Notes under the pieces: model-generated
The model's database searches: none
Told to the model about the DNA's origin: nothing
The model's input: the letters and a program-made list of their open reading frames with translations, nothing else
Translations under genes and position numbers: made by a program
In this document: piece by piece, positions 36,049 through 43,676 of the stretch
How the letters are laid out: each line of letters opens with the position of its first letter
How positions within the stretch are numbered: position 1 is the first letter of the stretch
Assembly: GCF_037076345.1 (NCBI RefSeq)
Contig: NZ_AP024702.1
Coordinates: 4,836,001-4,900,000 of the forward strand
Direction: 5' to 3'
Origin: Haloferula helveola
GTDB lineage: Bacteria > Verrucomicrobiota > Verrucomicrobiia > Verrucomicrobiales > Akkermansiaceae
Length of the DNA stretch: 64,000 nt

Positions 36049-36384
36049 ATGATCTCCTACACCGAAGACCACCTGATCGAGCAGCCGGCGATCCAGCTCA
36101 TGGAGCATGAGCTGGGCTGGGACTCGGTGAACGCCTATGACGATCCTCCTTCGCCAAGGCTACGGCGGACAGGGTGGTCAGCCTGCTCTGGGAGGGAAGC
36201 GGTGGAGGAGCTGACGCGGGATCGCGCGGCACTGAGCCTGGTGGAGGCGAATCGGGAGATCGACAAGCTGATGCGCGGCGGGGTGAAGGTGAAGATCCCG
36301 GACACCAAGCACGGAGGGCAGCGGACGGAGGTTGGTCACGTAAAGAGCAAAGCTCCACGTGATGGGCGGGTGGTGGATTGGGAG
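36049..36384 (+). pseudogene. 5' fragment of hsdR (duplicate)
   Basis: ISYTEDHLIEQPAIQLMEHELGWDSVNAYD repeats almost exactly the start of the second hsdR at 38568. About 40 codons are then missing and replaced by a palindromic repeat (36144-36174); homology resumes at VEELTRDRAALSLVEANREIDKLMRGGVKVKIPD. A second interruption with a CACGT/ACGTG pair lies near 36338-36360, and homology ends near the VVDW codons at 36384. About 112 codons remain of a gene that is normally ~1000 codons long. Confidence 0.8.
36144..36174. repeat. Palindromic element inside the hsdR fragment
   Basis: TCCTTCGCCAAGGCTACGGCGGA: the arms TCCTTCGCC and GGCGGA-type pair imperfectly around AAGGCTAC. It sits exactly at the internal deletion point of the fragment and keeps the hsdR frame. 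Confidence 0.6.
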
Positions 36385-36462
36385 ATCCAGCCGGTGGAAT
36401 CCGGGATTTTTCCGGGATCTCGCAGAAATCGCGCAAAATCTGGGAGATCGGTGGGGCTCGGG

Positions 36463-36608
36463 TTTCACCGAGCGGTGAAAAGGGCGATTCGAGTGAAAAT
36501 GCTGAATTGCTTCATGAATATAGTGTTTTCACGAAAACGTGAAAATAGCAAATCCGTGAAACTTGGGTTGCGTTTCACGGAAAGCTGGGTTTTCATGTCT
36601 ACGTGAAA
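36463..36608. promoter_or_regulatory. Array of TTTCAC/GTGAAA palindromes, probable AbiEi operator
   Basis: Three perfect inverted repeats lie before the AbiEi-like gene: TTTCACCG-AG-CGGTGAAA (36463-36480), TTTTCACG-AAAA-CGTGAAAA (36526-36545) and CCGTGAAAC-n9-GTTTCACGG (36554-36580). Extra GTGAAA half-sites occur at 36493 and 36603. The centres are 64 and 31.5 bases apart, close to six and three helical turns. AbiEi antitoxins are known to repress their own operon by binding inverted repeats, so this is inferred to be the autoregulatory operator. Confidence 0.7.
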
Positions 36609-37733
36609 GGCTCCGAGTTCGTGAATGAGAAGCCCGAGTTGCTTGAGCGGAAGCTGGAGCAGCAGCTCCTTTCGATTCTTGAGGAAATCCCCGGATTGGG
36701 GGGCGAGGTCAAGGTTTGGCGGAACCCTGCAGCCTCGGACAAAGCATTCGACATCATGGGGGAACTGCGACTTCCACGAAGCGGGGACAAGATCGAGCTG
36801 TGGGTGGAGTGCAAGAATCTGCCGCGCCCGTCGCAGTTCCCGTTCGTGAGTCTTCGGAACAGGTTTCTGGAAGACGGTTCCAGGGAAACCAGGGTTCCGG
36901 TTCTGGCAGCCCCCTACATTTCGCCACGGATGGCGGAATTGTGCGAAGAGCACGGCTGGAGCTGGTATGACCTCGCCGGTAACTGCCGCTTGGTGGTTCC
37001 GGGGGCAGTTTACATCGAAAGGACCGGAAACAAGCCCGTACACACGCGACCGAAGCCGAAAGCGAATCTTGGCACGGCGGCTTCCGCGAGGGTCTTGCTC
37101 GCTCTTCTTGCCCCACAGAATGCAGGGGCGAAGTGGACTCAAACCTCGCTGCAGAAATACTGTGAGCCGGGCGTGAGCATCGGATTGGTCAACAAGGTGG
37201 TCACCCACCTGCGCGAGGAGGCGTGGCTGGAAACACTCGATGATGGAACATTTCGGGTGAAGGATGCTGTCGGCCTCATGGAAACCTGGGGGAATGCCTA
37301 CCGGTTTGATCGGCATCAGAAGTTGGGCTATTTCACGTTGCTGAAACCGCAGGAACTGCACAGGAGGCTGATAAGCTTGAACGATGCGCAAGGAGAGGTC
37401 GACTATGCGGCATTCAGTGCGGCGGACTTCCAGGCTCCGTGTGTCCGTCAGAACAAGACATGGCTTTATGTGAGCGATGCGGCGTTGGATGAGTTCATCG
37501 AGGTGACCGAGGCGAAGCGGGTGGCAAGCGGGGAGAACCTGGTGGTCCTGATTCCTGATGATGCCGGTGTTTTTTACATGGGGAACCACAGTGACGGACG
37601 GCTTGGTTGCACCAATCCCGTAATCACTTGGTTGGATCTGCTCCACGTGGGCGGCAGGGGAGCCGAGGCGGCGGAAGCGATCATGAATCAATGCTTGAAA
37701 CCGGTGTGGGAAGGAGAGGGAAACCATGTCTGA
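36603..37733 (+). CDS. AbiEi-like antitoxin/regulator with nuclease-like N-terminus
   Basis: A 376-residue protein. Residues 45-75 (FDIMGELRLPRSGDKIELWVECKN) have the spacing of a PD-(D/E)xK core: Asp50, Glu69-x-Lys71. YISPRMAELCEEHGWSWYDLAGNCRL (105-130) is typical of AbiEi-family proteins, and 160-215 looks like a winged helix (RVLLALLAPQNAGAKWTQTSLQKYC ... VNKVVTHLREEAWLE). It would repress the operon through the palindromes upstream and oppose the toxin. GTG 36603 overlaps a half-site; GTG 36621 is an alternative start. It overlaps the toxin gene by eight bases. Confidence 0.75.
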   Translation: MKGSEFVNEKPELLERKLEQQLLSILEEIPGLGGEVKVWRNPAASDKAFDIMGELRLPRSGDKIELWVECKNLPRPSQFPFVSLRNRFLEDGSRETRVPVLAAPYISPRMAELCEEHGWSWYDLAGNCRLVVPGAVYIERTGNKPVHTRPKPKANLGTAASARVLLALLAPQNAGAKWTQTSLQKYCEPGVSIGLVNKVVTHLREEAWLETLDDGTFRVKDAVGLMETWGNAYRFDRHQKLGYFTLLKPQELHRRLISLNDAQGEVDYAAFSAADFQAPCVRQNKTWLYVSDAALDEFIEVTEAKRVASGENLVVLIPDDAGVFYMGNHSDGRLGCTNPVITWLDLLHVGGRGAEAAEAIMNQCLKPVWEGEGNHV

Positions 37734-38571
37734 CGAGCCACGATTCGCGGACGACTACGAGCCCCGGCAGGTGACGGCGGCGAGACGGGTGATCGTCGAT
37801 GTGATGCAGGTGCTCGCGTCCTTCGAGGATTGCCTCGTATTGGTGGGCGGATGGGTGCCGGATCTGGTGATTGCTGATACCGATGAGCCACACATTGGCA
37901 GCATCGATGTCGATCTGGCGCTTGATGCGGGCAAGCTGGATGAGGGGCGGTATGCCGAGATGCTGAAGTTGTTGCTCGGAACTAAACGATATTGGCAGGG
38001 TGAGAAGGAGTTCCAGTTCGTCACGGAGGTGGATCTGGGTGATGGCGAGAAGCCGGTGGTGGTCGAGGTCGAATTTCTTGCGCCGAAGGAGGTCAAGACG
38101 CGGAAGAACAAACCGAAGTTGCTGGAGGGATTCCGGGTGCTGAAGGCGGACGGTTGCGCGGCGGCCTTCCACAGTCCGCTTTCCCAGAAGCTGAAGGGTG
38201 AGATGGTGAGCGGAGCCACGAACACGGTGTCGCTGCAGGTGGCATCGGTTCCGGATTTCCTCGTGATGAAGGCCTTTGCGTTGATTGGGCGGGACAAGCC
38301 GAAGGACGCCTACGACATTTGTTACTGTCTCGACCACTACGCGGGCGGGATTTCCGAGTTGGCGGAAGCGTGGCGCTCACGGAAGGATGACGCGGATGTT
38401 TCCAAGGCGATCGAATACCTCGGGGTGAAATTCGAATCGGTGGAATCGTATGGCCCGATGCAGGTGGTGGAGTTCCACAACGAAACCGATCCCGAGACTC
38501 GCCAGGAACAAGCCCGCCGGGCGTATGAATTGGTCCGGCAGTTTCTGGCTGCGATCGAAGAGAAACCATGA
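37726..38571 (+). CDS. AbiEii-like nucleotidyltransferase toxin
   Basis: A 281-residue nucleotidyltransferase. LVLVGGWVPDLVI (37-49) and HIGSIDVDLAL (56-66) give the G-G and D-x-D motifs of the fold, with Asp61 and Asp63 as metal ligands. KAFALIGRDKPKDAYDICYCL is the conserved C-terminal block of the AbiEii/AbiGii family. In type IV systems these enzymes modify tRNA or another target and stop growth, giving phage resistance. A strong AAGGAG site precedes the ATG. It overlaps hsdR by four bases (ATGA), so the toxin and restriction subunit were translated together. Confidence 0.8.
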   Translation: MSDEPRFADDYEPRQVTAARRVIVDVMQVLASFEDCLVLVGGWVPDLVIADTDEPHIGSIDVDLALDAGKLDEGRYAEMLKLLLGTKRYWQGEKEFQFVTEVDLGDGEKPVVVEVEFLAPKEVKTRKNKPKLLEGFRVLKADGCAAAFHSPLSQKLKGEMVSGATNTVSLQVASVPDFLVMKAFALIGRDKPKDAYDICYCLDHYAGGISELAEAWRSRKDDADVSKAIEYLGVKFESVESYGPMQVVEFHNETDPETRQEQARRAYELVRQFLAAIEEKP

Positions 38572-39767
38572 GCGGCTACACCGAAGACCACCTGATCGAG
38601 CAGCCCGCGATCCAACTCATGGAGCATGAGCTGGGCTGGGACTCGGTGAATGCTTACGACGAGTGGTCTTCGGGTGCGAGCAGCCTCGGCCGCGAGGCGA
38701 AGCGAGAGGTGGTGCTGACGGGACGGCTGAAGCCGGCGCTCGAATCCTTGAACCCGGAGCTTCCCGCCGAAGCGTTGGACGCGGCGGTGGAGGAGCTGAC
38801 GCGGGATCGTTCGGCGCTTAGCCTGGTGGAGGCGAACCGGGAGATCGACAAGCTGCTACGAGGCGGGGTGAAGGTGAAGATCCCGGACCGTGAGCGCGGC
38901 GGGCAGCGCACGGAGGTGGTGCGGGTGGTCGATTGGGACGACCCCGGAAAAAACGATTTGCTGCTGGTCTCGCAGTTCTGGATCGCGGGCGAACTCTACA
39001 CGCGGCGGACGGACCTGATCGGTTTCGTGAACGGGCTGCCGCTGGTGTTGATCGAGCTGAAGAAGCCGGGGGTGAACGTGCGCGAAGCCTTCGACAAGAA
39101 CCTGGCGGACTACAAGGAGGCGATCCCGCAGCTATTCCACTACAATGGCTTCCTGCTCGTCTCGAACGGGGTGCAGAGCAAGATCGGCAGCCTGACCGCG
39201 GCGTGGGAGCATTTCGCCGATTGGAAGAAGGTGGCGGCGGAGGACGAGACGCCGGACATTTCGCTGAACACGCTGCTGCGCGGGACCTGCGAGAAGGGGC
39301 GGCTGCTGGACCTGCTGGAGAACTTTTGCAGGTTCGTGGATGCGAAGGGGGCGACGGGGAAGTTGGTGGCGAGGAATCACCAGTATCTCGGGGTGAATCG
39401 GGCGATTGAGTCGCTGAGGAGGTGCTGCGGGATGAAGAGGGAGGCAAGCCCTACGGGCACCCTCACCCCGACCCTCTCCCAAGGGGAGAGGGAGGTGGAT
39501 GGCCGGCATTATCGGGGTGGGCTGGAGTTTGCGGGGATGGTGGAGAGGGCGAGGGAGTTGCGGGAGAACCAGACACCAGCGGAGGAGATGCTGTGGGAAC
39601 TGCTGCGAGACCGGAAGCTCGGGGGCGCGAAGTTTCGGAGACAGCATCAGTTCGGGGACTACATCTGCGACTTCTACTGCCATGATGCAGCGCTCGTCGT
39701 GGAGTGCGATGGCGAGGTTCACGACACGCCCGAGGCCAAGGCCCACGACAAGAAGCGTGATGCCTAG
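38568..39767 (+). pseudogene. hsdR: hsdR truncated and fused to a partial DUF559 domain
   Basis: The 399-codon frame starts as a normal type I restriction subunit: residues 1-285 hold the N-terminal nuclease domain with Asp149 and Glu163-x-Lys165 (LVLIELKKPG). After VNRAIESLR, where the motor should begin with a GxGKS motif, the frame enters a spacer with a palindrome (39472-39492) and then a DUF559-type segment (RARELRENQTPAEEMLWELLRDRKLGGAKFRRQHQFGDYICDFYCHDAALVVECDGEVHD). That domain also stops early, at KKRDA. The helicase and C-terminal domains are absent, so restriction by this protein is not expected. Confidence 0.85.
39472..39492. repeat. Palindrome at the hsdR/DUF559 junction
   Basis: CCCTCTCCC-AAG-GGGAGAGGG, a 9-bp perfect palindrome with a three-base loop, read in frame as part of TPTLSQGERE. 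Sequences of this kind often lie beside DUF559 genes in diverse bacteria. Confidence 0.75.
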
Positions 39768-39774
39768 ACACCGC

Positions 39775-40815
39775 ATGATGAGGAACCTCCAGAGCTACCT
39801 TGATGAGGAATTTCGCAAGCATCCCAACGAAGCGATGCGGCTGTATGACCAAAAGACAATCGAAGAGGCTTTCCCTCACGTTCTCGAAAGCCAGATGAAG
39901 GTGCGTTTGGCGAGCCTTACGGCGTCTAGGTCAAGAACCCTCAAGGAGCGAGCCGGATACCTCGACAACATTCGGAACGGAACGTATCTGCTGTGGAAGG
40001 AGGGGCTCGACCGACTGGAGCAGTTTATCTCCCTCAACCTCGACTGGGGGACCAAGCTCATCCAAGAGGTCAATTCGAATGGATCCCCGGGGGAGCACCT
40101 TTTCTCGGCACTGATACGGAATCACTCGAGAGCCTGTCTGATGGCCGAGGAGATTCTCCATCTTTTGAAGGGTGGCTTTCCTGATGCGGCGTTCGCCCGC
40201 TGGAGATCTCTCTACGAGATCGCGGTCACCGCCACATTCATTCGGCTCCGCGGGGAAGCCTGCGCGGAGGCCTATCTGGATCACGAGATTGTCGACGAGC
40301 TGAAGTGTCACCAACTGGAGCAAGAACTTGAGGCGGCAAGAGGAATCAAACCGCCGTCCGATGCCTGCACGAAGGACCTGGAGACGGCTTTCCAAGAGAT
40401 GCTTGAGAAGCACGGCGACTCGTTCAAGAACCCGTTTGGATGGGCTTCCGCGACCTTGCAGGACAAGAATCCTCAGTTCAGGGATCTCGAGGCGCGGCTC
40501 GATGAGGAACATGGGCAAGAACACATGCGAGTCCTCTACAAGCGGGCGAGCCACAAGATTCACGCCGCAGCCAACGGTATCTCAACCTCACTCGGCACTC
40601 AGAGTTTTGGTGCTAATGCGCCGATGCTTCGTGCGCCTAGCCATGAAGGACTCGGAATGCCGGGCACTCTTTGCGCCCACTCGCTCTGCCAGACATCGAT
40701 GGTGATCACCAGCCTCTTCACCAGCGCTGAATCCCTCATCGAGATGGAGCTCTTTGGCAGGATTGTAAAGGGAATCGACGAGGCGTTTGGCCGCGCCCTA
40801 GCAGTCAACCCATGA
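39775..40815 (+). CDS. DUF5677 family protein
   Basis: A 346-residue helical protein. HLFSALIRNHSRACLMAEEILHLLKGGFPDAAFARWRSLYEIAVTATFI is the central conserved block of DUF5677-type proteins, with the R-S-L-Y-E pattern; YKRASHKIHAAANGI and TSLFTSAESLI follow. The function is unknown; such genes occur often among defence genes. It starts seven bases after the truncated hsdR. Its GC content is lower than that of the chromosome. The end overlaps the convergent methyltransferase gene by 11 bases. Confidence 0.65.
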   Translation: MMRNLQSYLDEEFRKHPNEAMRLYDQKTIEEAFPHVLESQMKVRLASLTASRSRTLKERAGYLDNIRNGTYLLWKEGLDRLEQFISLNLDWGTKLIQEVNSNGSPGEHLFSALIRNHSRACLMAEEILHLLKGGFPDAAFARWRSLYEIAVTATFIRLRGEACAEAYLDHEIVDELKCHQLEQELEAARGIKPPSDACTKDLETAFQEMLEKHGDSFKNPFGWASATLQDKNPQFRDLEARLDEEHGQEHMRVLYKRASHKIHAAANGISTSLGTQSFGANAPMLRAPSHEGLGMPGTLCAHSLCQTSMVITSLFTSAESLIEMELFGRIVKGIDEAFGRALAVNP

Positions 40816-41713
40816 CCCACAGCGACTTCAGGTAGGGCGGGGCGGTGAAGTCGGGGGGCATGGGGGAGGATTCGATCCGGACGGGGCGGTCGAAGCCGGC
40901 GCGGACCTGGGACTCGAAGGCGCGATCGGTGAGTTGGCGGCAGTTGGTGCAGGCGAGGAGACGCCCGCCCTTTTCGAGGCACGCGGCGGCGAGGGCGACG
41001 AGGCGGGTGTAGTCCTTTTCGACACGGAACACCTTGCCGTCCTTGTCACGGGAGAAGGTCGGGGGATCGAGAACGATGGAGTCGAACTTGCGGCCCTGTT
41101 TCGCGAAGCGACGGAGCCAGTGGAAGGTGTCGCCCTTGCAGAAGTGCTGGGTGGCGGGATCGATGCCGTTCAGCAGCATGTTGCGCTTGGCCCAGTCGAG
41201 GTAGGGCTGGGAAAGGTCGAGCGTGGTGGTTTCCGCTCCAGCCGCAGCGGCGGAAACGGAGAAGGCCCCGGTGTAGGCGAAGGTGTTGAGCAAGGTCGGG
41301 CCGCTCGTGGATTCCTCGCGGAGTCGCAAGCGGTTGTCTCGCTGATCGAGGAAGATGCCTTGCGAGTAGCCGGACTGGAAGGAGATCTCATAGTTGAGGC
41401 CGTTCTCCCGCGCTACGAAGGGCTCGTCTTGCTCAGGACCGCAGAGGTGCTCGGGGGACTCCTTCTGTTGCTGGTCGAGCCGCTTGTGGTAGATGGACCG
41501 ACCACTTTCGCGGAAGGCGTCGAGTGCACCGTCGGGAAGCCTGCGGTCGCGGGTCGAGACCAGCCAGCGACCGGCGAACTCATCGATTTCGAGGTCCCGG
41601 AGGCCGTCGCCGATGCCGTCGAACACGCGAAACGCGTCGGTCGCCGCGTCGGGCAGCGGCGCGCGTCGGGCGATGGCCTCGGAGAGCAATTGTCTCATGG
41701 GAGGCGTTGCCAT
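40805..41713 (-). CDS. RlmI/RlmK-like class I SAM methyltransferase
   Basis: A 302-residue enzyme: SGYSQGIFLDQRDNRLRLRE, LNTFAYTGAFSVSAAAAGAETTTLDLSQPYLDWAKRN (SAM site) and FDSIVLDPPTFSRDKDG (catalytic loop) match RNA cytosine methyltransferases of the RlmI/RlmK-like group. The N-terminal PUA domain appears short. ATG 41713 is used; ATG 41698 is also possible. Its start lies 31 bases from the divergent phosphomutase gene. First ordinary chromosomal gene after the accessory region. Confidence 0.8.
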   Translation of the reverse strand: MATPPMRQLLSEAIARRAPLPDAATDAFRVFDGIGDGLRDLEIDEFAGRWLVSTRDRRLPDGALDAFRESGRSIYHKRLDQQQKESPEHLCGPEQDEPFVARENGLNYEISFQSGYSQGIFLDQRDNRLRLREESTSGPTLLNTFAYTGAFSVSAAAAGAETTTLDLSQPYLDWAKRNMLLNGIDPATQHFCKGDTFHWLRRFAKQGRKFDSIVLDPPTFSRDKDGKVFRVEKDYTRLVALAAACLEKGGRLLACTNCRQLTDRAFESQVRAGFDRPVRIESSPMPPDFTAPPYLKSLWVMG

Positions 41714-41744
41714 GCCGGAGATGCCCGCTAGCATCCAGCGCGAA

Positions 41745-43676
41745 ATGAGCGACCTCCCAGCCCTACTCGACCAAGCGACCGCCGCCGGAGACCTTCTCGA
41801 AAGCTCCCGCGCCAACATCGACCTGCTGCTTGCCGGGGCGGCCAGCCCGGTGGCCGAGGCCGCGGTCCGCGAGCTTGCGGGGGCCGGAGAGTGGCAGGAG
41901 CTGAACGATCGGTTCTACAAAACGCTGGCCTTCGGCACCGGAGGTTTGCGGGGGCGGACGATCGGCCGCGTGGTGACCGAGGTCGAGAAAGGAGCCGGCG
42001 GACCGAACGAGCGACCGGAGCATCCGTGCGTTGGGACCGCGACGATGAACTTTTTCAATGTCTCGCGCGCCGTGCGAGGCCTGATCGCGGGTGCCAAGGG
42101 AGCGGTTCCGGAAGGTAGAAAACCGAAGCTCGTCTTCGCCCATGACACCCGCCACTTCTCGCGCGACTTCGCCGAGTTCTGCGCGAAGGTCTGTGCCGAT
42201 CTCGGCTGTGATGCCTATCTGTTCGAGGATGCCCGCTCGACGCCGCAGTTGTCTTTCGCGATCCGCGAGCTTCGTGCCGATGCCGGCGTGGTCCTGACGG
42301 CCAGTCACAACCCTCCGCACGACAACGGCTTCAAGGCTTACTTCAACGACGGTGCCCAGATCGTCGAGCCCCACGCGTCGGCCATCATTTCCCAGGTCAA
42401 CGCGATCGACAGCGAGGTCTACGAGCCGGTGCCGGAAGGCGAGCGGGGCAGCGTGACGATTCTCGGCGAGGAGATGGACCGCCGCTACATGGATCGCCTG
42501 AAGTCGCTCCTGATGCAGCCGTCCTTGCTTGAGGGCGGATCGGCCAAGGTCGTCTTCACCAACATCCACGGCACCGGCGGGCACATCACGGTGCCGATGC
42601 TTCGCGAGCTCGGATTCGAAGTTTTGACGGTGCCCGAGCAGGACGTTCGCGACGGTCGCTTTCCGACGGTCGCGTCGCCGAATCCGGAGAATGCCGCGGC
42701 CCTCGAGATGGCGGTCGCTTTGGCGGAGAAGGAGGGCGCCCAGATCGTCATCGGCACGGATCCCGACAGTGACCGGATGGGCGTGGTCGCCCGCGATTCG
42801 AAGGGCGAGATGCGTCTGCTGACCGGCAACCAGATCGGCTCGCTGATGGCGTGGTATCGCGGGATGGCGGCGTTTGAGGTCGGCTGGCTCAACGACACGA
42901 CCCGGGCCCGTGCGCTGTTCGTGAAGACTTTCGTTACGACCGAGCTGCAGACGGCGATCGCGGCCAAGTTCGGACTGGGAGTGGTCAACACGCTCACCGG
43001 CTTCAAGTACATCGCGGCCAAGCTGAAGAAATACGAGGACGCGATTCCGGAGGACAAGAAGGGCGGCGACTACCGGTCGCTCGATGAGGACACGACCCGC
43101 AAGCTGCGGCTCGAGTATTCGCGCTTCTTCCTTTTCGGCGGCGAGGAGAGCTACGGCTACCTCGGCTGCGACTTTGTTCGCGACAAGGACGCGAATGGCG
43201 CGGCAGTCATGTTCGCCGAAGTCGCGGCCTACGCGAAGTCGGTCGGCACCACTTTGCCCGACCTGCTCGACTCGATTTACGACGAGTTCGGCTACCATGA
43301 GGAACGGGGCAAGGCGATGGTCATGGAAGGTGCCGACGGTGCGGCGAAGATCCAGGCTTTGGCGAAGTCCTACTCGGTGAATCCTCCGACCGAACTCGAT
43401 GGTGCCGCGGTGGAGCGGATGCGCGATTTCTCGACGCAGGACCTGTTCGATGAGGAAGGCGACCAGTTGCCGAAGGAAGGAATGATCTTTGTCGATCTGG
43501 CCGACGGCCGCTCGTTCGCGGTGCGCCCTTCCGGCACCGAGCCGAAGATCAAGTTCTACCTCTTCGGCAAGGCGGCTCCCGGTGGCAGTCTCGCCGAGCG
43601 CAAGGCCGAGGTCGGCGCTGCCCTTGACAGCCTGTGGACCGCGATCGAGGCGGACGCGCAGTCGCGGATGGCATGA
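41745..43676 (+). CDS. Phosphohexomutase (phosphoglucomutase/phosphomannomutase family)
   Basis: A 643-residue enzyme that moves phosphate between C1 and C6 of a hexose. The catalytic serine lies in VVLTASHNPPHDNGFKAYFNDG, the metal loop is GTDPDSDRMG, the sugar loop is GGEESYGYLG and the phosphate-binding loop is RPSGTEPKIKFY. Long form, similar to PgcA-type enzymes. The ATG at 41745 follows the divergent gene closely. The stop overlaps lnt by four bases, which is unusual company for this enzyme. Confidence 0.9.
   Translation: MSDLPALLDQATAAGDLLESSRANIDLLLAGAASPVAEAAVRELAGAGEWQELNDRFYKTLAFGTGGLRGRTIGRVVTEVEKGAGGPNERPEHPCVGTATMNFFNVSRAVRGLIAGAKGAVPEGRKPKLVFAHDTRHFSRDFAEFCAKVCADLGCDAYLFEDARSTPQLSFAIRELRADAGVVLTASHNPPHDNGFKAYFNDGAQIVEPHASAIISQVNAIDSEVYEPVPEGERGSVTILGEEMDRRYMDRLKSLLMQPSLLEGGSAKVVFTNIHGTGGHITVPMLRELGFEVLTVPEQDVRDGRFPTVASPNPENAAALEMAVALAEKEGAQIVIGTDPDSDRMGVVARDSKGEMRLLTGNQIGSLMAWYRGMAAFEVGWLNDTTRARALFVKTFVTTELQTAIAAKFGLGVVNTLTGFKYIAAKLKKYEDAIPEDKKGGDYRSLDEDTTRKLRLEYSRFFLFGGEESYGYLGCDFVRDKDANGAAVMFAEVAAYAKSVGTTLPDLLDSIYDEFGYHEERGKAMVMEGADGAAKIQALAKSYSVNPPTELDGAAVERMRDFSTQDLFDEEGDQLPKEGMIFVDLADGRSFAVRPSGTEPKIKFYLFGKAAPGGSLAERKAEVGAALDSLWTAIEADAQSRMA

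Noticed and set aside
36025-36606. The 193-codon frame as a real gene before the AbiEi-like gene
   Set aside because: Its first half is hsdR debris and its second half is the palindrome array; no family pattern beyond hsdR.
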